This document shows, in pieces, positions 16,068 through 24,733 of a stretch of DNA of 64,000 nt. The position numbers and the translations under genes were made by a program. The notes under the pieces are model-generated. The model searched no databases and was not told where the DNA came from. It saw only the letters and a program-made list of their open reading frames with translations. This DNA comes from Micavibrio sp. (GTDB lineage: Bacteria > Pseudomonadota > Alphaproteobacteria > Micavibrionales > Micavibrionaceae). The first letter of the stretch is position 1; each line of letters starts with the position of its first letter. The DNA is taken from NCBI GenBank assembly GCA_030824965.1, contig JAPJQV010000004.1:154113-218112 (forward strand), read 5' to 3'.

Positions 16068-18640
16068 CGGCCTAATTGCATTGCTACAGAAGGGCCAATT
16101 TGCGTTGGTATCATCTGACCCGATTGCCGCTCTTGTAATTCACGCAGCATCGCTACCTGCTTGCTGTAATCATGATCGCCGCGCAAATGCATAGCCTCGA
16201 AACGATCCGCCACCCTATCCAGATAAGCTGGATTTTTCAGTGCTGTAGTAATATCGACCTGTTTACCGCCAATCTTGACCGTATCCGGCAGAATATTATC
16301 ATCATGAATAGCTTTGCGTAATTGATCTGCACTCATTTTATCCATACCACGGCGATCAATCGCAATCTCGCGGCGCTCCGCAGCAATACCTTCATTCAAA
16401 TATTGGGTCATTTCTTTTGCAGTTATTCTGCCATCATGATTTTTATCGGCTCCTGCTTCTTTTTGGCCATGACCGGCCATAGAACGGCGTAGTTCCGCGG
16501 CGCTGATTTTTCCATCCTCACTGCGGTCGGCATGGCGAACCCAGCTCTGGTTCTTGCTCATCTCTGTCGCCGCTGCGGCAAGCTTGTCCTGACCTGTAAA
16601 TAATCCGGTGACACTCTCTTTCGCAGATTGCAGCATACTTGTTCCGCGTGACCATAGACTGGAAGCTGTCTGCTTAACTTCTTTCACAACGGCCTGTCCG
16701 GCTTTTGACTCTACAGCCGCGCCGATACCCGCAATCGCCGGAGCCAAGGGACCTGTCGCCAGAACGATAGGATGCTTCTTTACAAAATCTACACTCGGTT
16801 TGACAGCATCCCGAATACCGCGTCCGACTTTATAGCTCGTTGTTTCTTTTCCTTCTGGCGGTTTTTCTCCCATCATGCCCGCCATCGCATTCGTGCCGAC
16901 TTCCTTGGCAACTTTCTCACCGACAATCGCACCGGCCACCCCGCCGACAACAGCCCCAACAACAGCTCCGGGAGGCCCACCGACAGAGCCGCCGATAGCA
17001 CCAAATCCTGCACCTGCCGCCAAACCGCCTAACGTAGACCCGACAGCACCCGCCGCACGTTCAGGATCGTGCGCCTTGACCGCCGCCGCCACCTCAAACC
17101 CGCCTGCCGCCAATGCCAGTGGCATTGCGGCGCGTTTGACGCCTGCCATTAAGAGCTTGCCGCCGCCCGATTCAAGAACGCCTGTCATTCTGCCAACCGC
17201 AGAAACAGTTGCCGGATTCTCAAGACTGGCCGCAACATTAGCGGCGCGTTTACCCAAAACATGCGCCCCGCTCTCAACAGCATCAACTGCAAAGCCTGCG
17301 GTATCGGCTGCAACACTAGCACGCGCATAATTCGCACGTTCGCCGCCGGCATTGATATCGGCATTATATCCTGCATCCATACCTCCCAGCTTGGTCGCAA
17401 CCCCGTAACCGGAAAGCCCCATGACAGCGCCTTTGCCGCCATGTTCCGCCGCAGCAGAAAAAGCCGACTTCAGATTGAATCTGCCAGCATCAGGCGCCTG
17501 GGCTGCAGGACTTGGAACGTCTTCCAAAAATTTTCCGCTCGCCAGACGGTTAAATTCTTCTGCATAACGCGCTGCAAAATCCGACTGCGCAGGGCGCGTC
17601 CATTCGGCACGCGCTTCTTGAAAACGTTTTTGCCGATCTATTTCATCTTGAGATGGCTGATGCTGAAATTGTTGCTGCGGAGATGGCTGGGCAGCCATCT
17701 TCGTTTCGGCCTCTGCCTTTCGGGCAGCTTTTGTCCATACATCTTCCGGTTCTGTGACAACAGGCCTTGGCGTTTCTCTGGCAATCCTATCCCAATCGGC
17801 AGGAATGTCAGAAGCACTGCTAGCCAGGAATTTTTTTGTATTTTCTTCAATTATTTTCTGACCTTCAGTGGCATGAGCCTTCAAGACAGAATTTAATTTT
17901 GGGGAATGCGAGGGTGTCTCCGAATTTCGTGCATCAACTTCAACCGGATTATCCAGATAAGTAAAGTCGCCATTACCGATAGAATTATTGTTTCGCCTTA
18001 TTTCAAATGTAAGCTTAAAAATCTCAGCATCGGATTTACGCGGATCGTTTGCAGGGATGCGATCTGCGTTATCCGCAAGCCAATGCTGATGAACATGCCT
18101 GTTCTCATGCAGCACTGTCGATATAAGATTTTGCAGAGGTGGCCTTTTGCCATCATAGTCCACCATATTCAGGCCAAGCATACCCGCATTAGCTTCCCCT
18201 CTCGGCGCACCAGGAGATGGGTCTCTGAAATAATTTATGCTTCGTGCGCCCCCGCCTTGCAAAACTTCATTCTGGAGAGCCAAAATTTTATTCAAGCTTC
18301 GAGAAACATCCCCATCGCTCATATTGTCAAAATTCTGGGCTAGATGAATTAGATCGGGATCCGATTGGAAAGCTCTTTCAAGCCGCGTTTGAATTTCTGC
18401 GTTCTGGCTATTTCTTAAATTCAAAGAAGCCTGATCAGGACGAAGGCTTCTATACGCATTTAAAGTTTGAGTGCGTTCGTCAGCCGAAGTTCCGTCTTTG
18501 ACATTACCTAAAACTTCCAGCATGGCTCTACGGGCGCGGGCACCCAATAGGTCAGGGCGCGAAACAGCTTCCGGCTGTCGATATAAGTCCGGGTTATCCC
18601 AGTCTACGGGTATGTAATTTGAAGATTGATCTTCAGACAT
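16064..18640 (-). CDS. Large mosaic protein: HExxH metallopeptidase-like domain, glycine zipper, two EF-hands (novel)
   Basis: 858 residues, no recognised full-length family. Order of parts: an N-terminal PVDWDNP motif (11-17); a putative zinc-peptidase domain with HENRH (178-182) in LISTVLHENRHVHQHW, and NPVEVDAR (231-238), whose Glu234 is placed as a third zinc ligand; a Gln/Pro-rich linker (about 318-350); an Ala/Gly region ending in a long glycine zipper (about 529-575) that could insert into a membrane; KKHPIVLATGPLAPAIAGIG (621-640), another hydrophobic stretch; then two canonical EF-hand loops, DRSEDGKISAAE (705-716) and DKNHDGRITAKE (732-743), and a helical C-terminus. No signal peptide. 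The architecture is like a toxin or effector (protease plus pore-like segment plus Ca2+ switch), but this is inference. No immunity candidate is certain; the neighbours are housekeeping genes. Confidence 0.85.
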   Translation of the reverse strand: MSEDQSSNYIPVDWDNPDLYRQPEAVSRPDLLGARARRAMLEVLGNVKDGTSADERTQTLNAYRSLRPDQASLNLRNSQNAEIQTRLERAFQSDPDLIHLAQNFDNMSDGDVSRSLNKILALQNEVLQGGGARSINYFRDPSPGAPRGEANAGMLGLNMVDYDGKRPPLQNLISTVLHENRHVHQHWLADNADRIPANDPRKSDAEIFKLTFEIRRNNNSIGNGDFTYLDNPVEVDARNSETPSHSPKLNSVLKAHATEGQKIIEENTKKFLASSASDIPADWDRIARETPRPVVTEPEDVWTKAARKAEAETKMAAQPSPQQQFQHQPSQDEIDRQKRFQEARAEWTRPAQSDFAARYAEEFNRLASGKFLEDVPSPAAQAPDAGRFNLKSAFSAAAEHGGKGAVMGLSGYGVATKLGGMDAGYNADINAGGERANYARASVAADTAGFAVDAVESGAHVLGKRAANVAASLENPATVSAVGRMTGVLESGGGKLLMAGVKRAAMPLALAAGGFEVAAAVKAHDPERAAGAVGSTLGGLAAGAGFGAIGGSVGGPPGAVVGAVVGGVAGAIVGEKVAKEVGTNAMAGMMGEKPPEGKETTSYKVGRGIRDAVKPSVDFVKKHPIVLATGPLAPAIAGIGAAVESKAGQAVVKEVKQTASSLWSRGTSMLQSAKESVTGLFTGQDKLAAAATEMSKNQSWVRHADRSEDGKISAAELRRSMAGHGQKEAGADKNHDGRITAKEMTQYLNEGIAAERREIAIDRRGMDKMSADQLRKAIHDDNILPDTVKIGGKQVDITTALKNPAYLDRVADRFEAMHLRGDHDYSKQVAMLRELQERQSGQMIPTQIGPSVAMQLGR

Positions 18641-18688
18641 AAAAGCATTCTAAGGCCGAACCTCTAATATTACGTAAAAGATAAAGTT

Positions 18689-19081
18689 TTAAGTAATTAA
18701 ATTACTCAAAAAAGACAGTATTAAAGCAAGGCTGCCTGCAATAATCAGAAAAATCGCCAGGAAAGTTCCATATTTACGACCAGCACTAGCTAAAGGTGAC
18801 ATTGTTATTCCATAAGCATGGAAAAGGCGACTGATGACTATTCCAGTACCAAAAATATGCAGTCCCCAAGCCGGAAAAACATTTTCTTCCATAACAAGCA
18901 AAAGAATCAACAATATGGGAACTGTCTCGACAAAATTACCGTGAACCCGTATGGCTTGCCCTAAATCTGAAATACCACCATCCCCAAGTCCGACTTTATA
19001 TTTAAGGCGGCGCCGCGCGACACGCAGGATGAGCACTACCAGCATTAAACCTAAAATAGCCGCATATAATCCTGTAATCAT
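18689..19081 (-). CDS. MAPEG family membrane protein
   Basis: 130 residues with four hydrophobic helices, the size and layout of MAPEG proteins (microsomal glutathione S-transferase relatives). Recognisable parts are the LGDGG...RVHGNFVETVPILLILL segment after TM1, which holds the glutathione-site residues of the family, and a later SRLFHAYGIT. It may conjugate glutathione to lipophilic compounds or reduce lipid hydroperoxides. The ATG at 19081 has AAGGAG at good spacing; a longer frame from 19111 lacks it. It stands divergent from ctaC with about 150 bases between. A perfect palindrome AGTAATTAAATTACT (18692-18706) lies over its last codons. Confidence 0.88.
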   Translation of the reverse strand: MITGLYAAILGLMLVVLILRVARRRLKYKVGLGDGGISDLGQAIRVHGNFVETVPILLILLLVMEENVFPAWGLHIFGTGIVISRLFHAYGITMSPLASAGRKYGTFLAIFLIIAGSLALILSFLSNLIT

Positions 19082-19234
19082 GGCTTTCTCCTTGTTTCGT
19101 AACCCTATCAAAAACAGCGAACGGGTCTAGACTTATATTACAAAGGGCTGTATTAAATCATCAAACTGCGGCATAGTAGCGCAGACTTTAATAGTACTAA
19201 AAACAAATAGCTAGATCACAGCGAACCCATTCAA

Positions 19235-20149
19235 ATGACCAGAATTTTTATCATTCTTTGTGCAGTTCTAACCTTTTTTGCATCTGGCATGGCCAACGCC
19301 GCCTCGCATCCGAAGCAAATCGGTTTTCAGGAAGCCGTTACGCCGGTTATGGAGCACATCACGGAATTTCATAATCTTCTGCTCTGGATTATTTCCGGCA
19401 TCGTTCTTTTTGTCTTTATATTGCTTTCCTATGTCTTGATTCGCTTTAATGCCAAGACAAATCCGGAACCTTCTAAAACTACGCATAACGTTCCATTGGA
19501 AATTGTCTGGACTCTCGTTCCTGTTCTTATTCTACTTGTAATCGCCATTCCATCTTTCCGACTGCTTTTCTTCGGAGGTATTACACCGGAAGCTGACATG
19601 ACTATCAAAGCGATCGGAAACCAGTGGAACTGGTCCTATGAATATCCGGATCATGGTGACATTTCCTTTACGTCTGTGATGGTGCCTGAAAAAGACTTGA
19701 AGGACGGTCAATTGCGCCTTCTTTCCACTGACAATGTCGTTGTCCTTCCGGTCGATACTGTCATTCGTATTCAGGTTACTGCATCCGATGTGATCCACTC
19801 TTTTGCCGTACCGGCCTTTGGCATAAAAACTGACGCTGTTCCGGGACGTTTGAATGAAACATGGGCTCGGATCGACAAGCCGGGCATTTATTATGGCCAG
19901 TGTTCGGAACTTTGCGGAAAAGACCACGGGTTCATGCCAATCGAAATTCACGCTGTTTCCAAAGAAGATTTCGCGAAATGGGTTGTTGAAAAAGGCGGAA
20001 AAATGACGGAAGCGAAAGCGGCTGAAGTACCGGCTGCGGCGCCAAAGAATACCGATGACAATATTCAATCACCGAAAGAAGAAGGCCAGCCGGTTGCAAC
20101 ACCTGTGACCGAAGCTACTCCTGCGACATCCGGTGAAGACGGACAATAA
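19235..20149 (+). CDS. ctaC: Cytochrome c oxidase subunit II
   Basis: 304 residues. Signal peptide (about 1-22), two membrane helices (about 47-70 and 90-113), then the periplasmic cupredoxin domain that takes electrons from cytochrome c. The CuA ligands are visible: His189 and the cluster CSELCGKDHGFM with Cys223, Cys227, His231 and Met234; the aromatic block QWNWSYEYPD is the electron entry site. A low-complexity Ala/Glu/Pro tail (about 255-304) is longer than usual and probably unstructured. No good Shine-Dalgarno precedes the ATG. It leads the oxidase cluster; ctaD follows 42 bases later. Confidence 0.97.
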   Translation: MTRIFIILCAVLTFFASGMANAASHPKQIGFQEAVTPVMEHITEFHNLLLWIISGIVLFVFILLSYVLIRFNAKTNPEPSKTTHNVPLEIVWTLVPVLILLVIAIPSFRLLFFGGITPEADMTIKAIGNQWNWSYEYPDHGDISFTSVMVPEKDLKDGQLRLLSTDNVVVLPVDTVIRIQVTASDVIHSFAVPAFGIKTDAVPGRLNETWARIDKPGIYYGQCSELCGKDHGFMPIEIHAVSKEDFAKWVVEKGGKMTEAKAAEVPAAAPKNTDDNIQSPKEEGQPVATPVTEATPATSGEDGQ

Positions 20150-20191
20150 TCACCTAAACTAAAGACTATTAAAGACCTAAAAGGACTATAC

Positions 20192-21805
20192 ATGACTGCT
20201 GTTGCACATGATGACCATCACCATGATGATCACAAGCCGGGATTCTTTACGCGTTGGTTTATGTCAACCAACCATAAAGATATTGGAACCCTTTATATTA
20301 TCTTCTCGATTTTCGCCGGTTTGATCGGCGGCTTATTCTCTGTTTTGATGCGTGCCGAACTGCAAGAGCCAGGCATGCAGATCCTGACGATGATGTCTGA
20401 TAATCCGGGCCAGATGTGGAATGTCTGGATCACGGCTCATGGCCTGATCATGGTTTTCTTCGTCGTTATGCCGGGTTTGATCGGCGGTTTCGGCAACTGG
20501 TTCGTGCCTTTGATGATCGGTGCGCCGGATATGGCCTTCCCACGCCTTAACAATATTTCTTTCTGGCTGATCGTTCCGGCTTTCATGCTCCTAGTGGCCT
20601 CGACGATGATCGGTCCCGGCGCGGGAACGGGCTGGACGGTTTATCCTCCCCTTTCTTCCAAACTCGGCCACCCTGATATGTCAGTCGACATGGCGATATT
20701 CGCGCTCCATCTGGCTGGCGCTTCTTCCATTCTTGGTGCCGCGAATTTCATAACCACTATTTTCAACATGCGCGCACCGGGCATGACTCTGCACAAAATG
20801 CCTCTCTTCGTATGGGGCATGCTGGTTACGGCTTTCTTGCTCGTTCTGGCCGTTCCGGTTCTCGGCGGTGCGATCACCATGCTTTTGACAGACCGTAATT
20901 TCGGGACGACCTTTTTCAATCCCGAAGGTGGCGGCGATCCGATTTTGTACCAGCACTTGTTCTGGTTCTTCGGTCACCCGGAAGTCTACATTATGATATT
21001 GCCGGCTTTCGGCATCATCTCCCATATCGTATCCACCTTTTCCAAAAAGCCGGTTTTCGGTTATCTCGGGATGGCCTATGCTATGGTATCCATCGGCGTT
21101 GTCGGTTTTGTTGTATGGGCTCACCACATGTATACGACCGGTATTTCCGTTGACACGCGCGCTTACTTCACGGCGGCAACCTTGATCATTGCTGTTCCCA
21201 CAGGCATTAAGATCTTCTCATGGATCGCAACTATGTGGGGCGGCTCTATCGAATTTAAAACCCCAATGCTCTGGGCGATCGGTTTCATCTTCCTCTTTAC
21301 CGTCGGCGGCGTCACGGGCGTCGTTTTGGCGAATGCAGGCTCGGATGTTGCCTTCCACGATACCTATTATGTCGTGGCGCACTTCCACTATGTTCTGTCC
21401 CTCGGTGCGGTTTTCGCCCTGTTCGCAGGCTACTATTACTGGATCGGCAAAATCTCCGGTCGTCAATATCCGGAATGGGCAGGTAAACTGCACTTCTTCC
21501 TGACCTTCGTTGGCGTCAACCTGACTTTCTTCCCGATGCACTTCCTTGGGATGGCGGGTATGCCACGCCGTTATCCGGATTACCCGGATGCTTATCACTA
21601 CTGGAATGAAATCGCCTCTATTGGCGCCTATGTTTCCTTTGGCTCGACAATCTTCTTTGTATTCCTTGCTTTCTACACGATGTTCTTTGGTCGTAAAGTC
21701 GGTGCGAATTACTGGAATGTACGCCCGAACACGATGACACTGGAATGGACGGTATCAAGCCCTCCTCCTTTCCACCAATTCGACATCCAGCCAAAAGTGC
21801 ATTAA
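20192..21805 (+). CDS. ctaD: Cytochrome c oxidase subunit I
   Basis: 537 residues, twelve membrane helices. Catalytic core of an aa3-type haem-copper oxidase, type A: the HPEVYIMILPAFGI motif carries the CuB His and the cross-linked Tyr, WAHHMYTTG gives two further CuB His, and VVAHFHYVLSLGAVFA contains the haem a3 and haem a ligands. The N-terminus is His/Asp-rich (HDDHHHDDH), a metal-loving tail. AAAGGA precedes the ATG at good spacing. A strong terminator follows 3 bases after the stop, separating ctaC-ctaD from the rest of the cluster. Confidence 0.98.
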   Translation: MTAVAHDDHHHDDHKPGFFTRWFMSTNHKDIGTLYIIFSIFAGLIGGLFSVLMRAELQEPGMQILTMMSDNPGQMWNVWITAHGLIMVFFVVMPGLIGGFGNWFVPLMIGAPDMAFPRLNNISFWLIVPAFMLLVASTMIGPGAGTGWTVYPPLSSKLGHPDMSVDMAIFALHLAGASSILGAANFITTIFNMRAPGMTLHKMPLFVWGMLVTAFLLVLAVPVLGGAITMLLTDRNFGTTFFNPEGGGDPILYQHLFWFFGHPEVYIMILPAFGIISHIVSTFSKKPVFGYLGMAYAMVSIGVVGFVVWAHHMYTTGISVDTRAYFTAATLIIAVPTGIKIFSWIATMWGGSIEFKTPMLWAIGFIFLFTVGGVTGVVLANAGSDVAFHDTYYVVAHFHYVLSLGAVFALFAGYYYWIGKISGRQYPEWAGKLHFFLTFVGVNLTFFPMHFLGMAGMPRRYPDYPDAYHYWNEIASIGAYVSFGSTIFFVFLAFYTMFFGRKVGANYWNVRPNTMTLEWTVSSPPPFHQFDIQPKVH

Positions 21806-21808
21806 TCA

Positions 21809-21830
21809 AGGCCCCGAAAGGGGCCTTTCT
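21809..21830 (+). terminator. Rho-independent terminator after ctaD
   Basis: AAGGCCCC, loop GAAA, GGGGCCTT and a T-rich tail form a perfect eight-base-pair hairpin with a GNRA-type loop. It would end or attenuate the ctaC-ctaD message before ilvA. Confidence 0.92.
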
Positions 21831-21860
21831 TTATGTCCGTTTTTATTGATATAAAAGCGC

Positions 21861-23390
21861 ATGGCCCAAACTTTAAAAGATCAGCTCTTCTCAGAAATAC
21901 TTCGTGCCCGGACCCGCGTTTACCGCATAGGACAGCCTACGCCTTTGCAGCAGATTAAAATCCCGTCTGTCGAAGCGGGAATTTATATTAAACGCGAAGA
22001 TCTTTCGCCAATTAACGCCTATAAATGGCGAGGCGCTTATAATGCGACCGCCTATCTGAACGAAACTAAAGGCACGAAAACGGTCGTCGCGGCGTCTGCC
22101 GGGAACCATGCACAAGGGGTGGCCCTTGCTGCAAAACTCTTAGGCATCAACGCTAAAATATTTATGCCAACCCCGACGCCGATGATGAAGCAGAATGCAG
22201 TCAAACTTCATGGTGGTGATCATGTGGAGATTGTCCTTGTCGGCGACACTTACGACCACGCGTCGGACGCGGCAAAAAAATATGTCTCGGATACGGGCCA
22301 TGATTACGTTCATCCCTTTGACGATCTTCACACGATTGCCGGACAAGCGACCATTGCCGACGAACTCGTTCTCTCCGGCGAAGGTCCGTTCGATGTCGTT
22401 TTTATCCCGATCGGCGGCGGCGGTATGGCCGCTGCGGTGTCGAGCTGGCTCAAACTCCATCACCCGAATACGAAAATCATCGGCGTTGAAGGCATCGATC
22501 AGGCCAGCATGAAAGCAGCCATTGCCTCCGGCGCGCCTGTGACGCTCAATAATATCGATACTTTTTGCGACGGCACCGCCGTGAAACTGGTCGGCAGTAA
22601 AACCTTTGAACTCTGCCGTGATAATCTCGACGATATTATCACCGTCACCAACGAAGAAGTCTGCGCTGCTATCCAGCAATATTGGGATACAAAACGCGTT
22701 ATACCAGAACCGTCAGGCGCAATTGGATTGGCGGGTTTGGTTAAATATGCGGCCGAGCATCCGGAAACGAAAGGCCAGAAACTTCTGACCATCCTATGCG
22801 GCGCGAATATGGATTTCGGCAAGTTGGCAATGATTTCGTCACAAAGCGCGGTCGGCGCCCATCGCCGACGATATTTACGTTTCCACCTCGATGAAAAACA
22901 TGGCTCGCTGCTGAATATCCTCGAACAAAAATTTCCTGATATCAACGTAACCGAATTTCAATACGGCAAGACATCAAAAAGTAACGGCTATCCCGTGATC
23001 GCTTTCGAGGCTTCGCCGGAAAAAATGTCTCATTTGGACGATGATTTAAAAACAAGCGGCATTGTTTACGAAGACGTCACCGGTGATCCGGATGTCCGCT
23101 ACCGCATCATAAACTATAATCCGGCCCTATTTAACCTGCCGGAACTCTTGCATGTTCATTTCCCCGAGCGCAAAGGCGCGCTCCGCGATTTCATGCGCCG
23201 CATATCCCCCGTTTCCAACGTGGTTTATTTTAACTATGCGTATTCCGGAGAATCGATTGGCCGCGCCCTTATGGGTTTTGAATTCGCCAATGAAGCAGAC
23301 AAGTTGCAGTTTTTTGAGCTTATCAAAAACACGCCGGTCGATTGCAAGCCTGTTGATGAAGAAACTCAAAAAAGAATATTGGCTCATTGA
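21861..23390 (+). CDS. ilvA: Threonine ammonia-lyase (threonine dehydratase), biosynthetic type
   Basis: 509 residues. PLP enzyme that converts threonine to 2-oxobutyrate, first step to isoleucine. PLP lysine is Lys55 in SPINAYKWRGAYN; the phosphate-binding and cofactor loops are AASAGNHAQG (78-86) and IPIGGGGMAAAV. The C-terminal 170 residues form the two ACT-like Thr_dehydrat_C regulatory domains of the biosynthetic, isoleucine-inhibited form (HLDEKHGSLLNILE...and HFPERKGALRDFM). Its location is odd: between a terminator and ctaB inside the oxidase cluster. Its TGA overlaps the ctaB start (TGATG), so it probably drives expression of the downstream assembly genes. Confidence 0.95.
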   Translation: MAQTLKDQLFSEILRARTRVYRIGQPTPLQQIKIPSVEAGIYIKREDLSPINAYKWRGAYNATAYLNETKGTKTVVAASAGNHAQGVALAAKLLGINAKIFMPTPTPMMKQNAVKLHGGDHVEIVLVGDTYDHASDAAKKYVSDTGHDYVHPFDDLHTIAGQATIADELVLSGEGPFDVVFIPIGGGGMAAAVSSWLKLHHPNTKIIGVEGIDQASMKAAIASGAPVTLNNIDTFCDGTAVKLVGSKTFELCRDNLDDIITVTNEEVCAAIQQYWDTKRVIPEPSGAIGLAGLVKYAAEHPETKGQKLLTILCGANMDFGKLAMISSQSAVGAHRRRYLRFHLDEKHGSLLNILEQKFPDINVTEFQYGKTSKSNGYPVIAFEASPEKMSHLDDDLKTSGIVYEDVTGDPDVRYRIINYNPALFNLPELLHVHFPERKGALRDFMRRISPVSNVVYFNYAYSGESIGRALMGFEFANEADKLQFFELIKNTPVDCKPVDEETQKRILAH

Positions 23391-24277
23391 TGACTGAAAC
23401 AGAAAACCTTTCTATGACAGACTCCAAAATCCGCGATTTTTACGCTTTGCTTAAACCAAAGGTTATGAGCCTTGTCGTCTTTATCGGGTTTGCCGGATAC
23501 TGGATTGCGCCGGGACGCGAAAACTTACATCCTTTCCTTGCTGCGGTTGGAATTTTTGCTCTGGCGCTTGGCGCAGGCGCATCGGGTGCGTTCAATATGT
23601 GGTTTGAGCGCGATATAGATACATTAATGAACCGCACAAAAAACCGTCCGCTTCCCCTTGGCAAAATCATGCCCGATGATGCGCTTGGCTTCTCGATTAT
23701 CATGACGATTATTGCCGTGATGCTGATGGGAATGACTACGAATTGGGTAGCCGCCGGTATCCTCGCTTTTGCATCCTTCTTTTACGTCATTATTTATACC
23801 GTCTGGCTCAAGCGGATTACGCCGCAAAATATCGTGATCGGCGGAGCGGCAGGCGCTTTTCCACCAATGGTCGGCTGGGCAATGGTCACCGGCGATATTT
23901 CCCTCGCCAGCGTTATATTATTCTTAATCGTATTTCTGTGGACGCCGCCGCATTTCTGGGCACTGGCTTTATTTGCAAACGAAGATTACAAGCGCGCCGG
24001 TATCCCGATGATGCCCGTCGTTGCCGGAGATAAAAAAACCAAAATTCAGATGCTTGCCTACACCATCATTCTTTTCCCTGTAGCTTGCGCGCCGTATTTT
24101 CTCGGTTTTGCCGGATGGATCTATGGCATAGCATCGGCTCTGCTCGGTCTTTTCTTTATCTATACCGCCATTAAGGTTATAAAAGATGAAACTTTGAAAT
24201 CCGCGAAGCTGATGTTTGGATTTTCAGTATTCTATCTCTTTGCTATCTTTCTGGCATTGATGATGGATTACAAATAA
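23390..24277 (+). CDS. ctaB: Protohaem IX farnesyltransferase (haem O synthase)
   Basis: 295 residues, about nine membrane helices, UbiA superfamily. It adds a farnesyl tail to haem B to make haem O for the oxidase. Signature NMWFERDIDTLMNRTKNRPL holds the first Asp-rich motif; the second conserved loop is ANEDYKRAGIPMMPVVAG. The ATG at 23390 overlaps the ilvA stop; a TTG one codon earlier is possible but less likely. The small 44-residue gene begins 16 bases downstream. Confidence 0.96.
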   Translation: MTETENLSMTDSKIRDFYALLKPKVMSLVVFIGFAGYWIAPGRENLHPFLAAVGIFALALGAGASGAFNMWFERDIDTLMNRTKNRPLPLGKIMPDDALGFSIIMTIIAVMLMGMTTNWVAAGILAFASFFYVIIYTVWLKRITPQNIVIGGAAGAFPPMVGWAMVTGDISLASVILFLIVFLWTPPHFWALALFANEDYKRAGIPMMPVVAGDKKTKIQMLAYTIILFPVACAPYFLGFAGWIYGIASALLGLFFIYTAIKVIKDETLKSAKLMFGFSVFYLFAIFLALMMDYK

Positions 24278-24293
24278 TATGGTAGGATAAATT

Positions 24294-24428
24294 ATGGCCA
24301 TCACCCCTTTACACAAAACCAAGCTTAAAAAGAATCTGGTCGTCTTTGGCATTATTCTAGGATTTATGGTTCTGGTCTGGGCTATTACCATTTTAAAGAT
24401 CAAGGAATACGGGGTAAGCGTTCCATGA
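24294..24428 (+). CDS. Small single-TM protein of the oxidase cluster (CoxF/CtaF-like position)
   Basis: A 44-residue protein: basic N-terminus (HKTKLKKN), one hydrophobic helix (about 15-34), then IKEYGVSVP. AGGA lies about 7 bases before the ATG, and the TGA overlaps the next start as ATGA, so it is embedded in the translationally coupled ctaB-ctaG segment. Alphaproteobacterial cox operons often carry a tiny one-helix protein at exactly this point. Whether it is a subunit or an assembly helper is not visible. No enzymatic motif is present. Confidence 0.8.
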   Translation: MAITPLHKTKLKKNLVVFGIILGFMVLVWAITILKIKEYGVSVP

Positions 24429-24733
24429 AATATCCCATTGCTATAATCTTAACCTTGATTTTTTCTGCCGCTCCTTCTTATGCCGATACGCTGGAGCTTT
24501 ACCCTAAATCCCGCGCCGCTTATCAGGATAAATTTGCGGCGGCAACGGAACGCTACGAAACCGACCAGCGCGGCTATATCGACGATCTTTACGAGAACAA
24601 GGCCGAGGGCGGCAAACCGGCCTCGTCACGCGAGCGTATGCTGCCCGAAGGCGAAGTAAACGCCATTTTGGACGCACAAGGCGAAGCCTCTCAGCAATCC
24701 GCGACCCCGCCGCAACCGACACCTTCTCAATGA
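24425..24733 (+). CDS. Small exported hypothetical protein within the oxidase cluster
   Basis: 102 residues with a clear signal peptide (MKYPIAIILTLIFSAAPSYA) and a short charged mature part rich in Tyr, Arg and Glu, ending in a Gln/Pro/Ser tail. I do not recognise a family. It overlaps both neighbours by ATGA (24425-24428 and 24730-24733), so it is made together with CtaG. The mature part has no Cys, so a copper-chaperone role like that of CtaG is not supported. A periplasmic accessory role in oxidase assembly is only a guess from position. Confidence 0.75.
   Translation: MKYPIAIILTLIFSAAPSYADTLELYPKSRAAYQDKFAAATERYETDQRGYIDDLYENKAEGGKPASSRERMLPEGEVNAILDAQGEASQQSATPPQPTPSQ

Noticed and set aside
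17261..17896. 211-codon plus-strand frame opposite the 858-residue gene
   Set aside because: It is fully antisense to a protein with clear motifs, has no Shine-Dalgarno, and its translation is rich in Cys, Arg and Ser without any domain; it is a shadow of the minus-strand codon usage.
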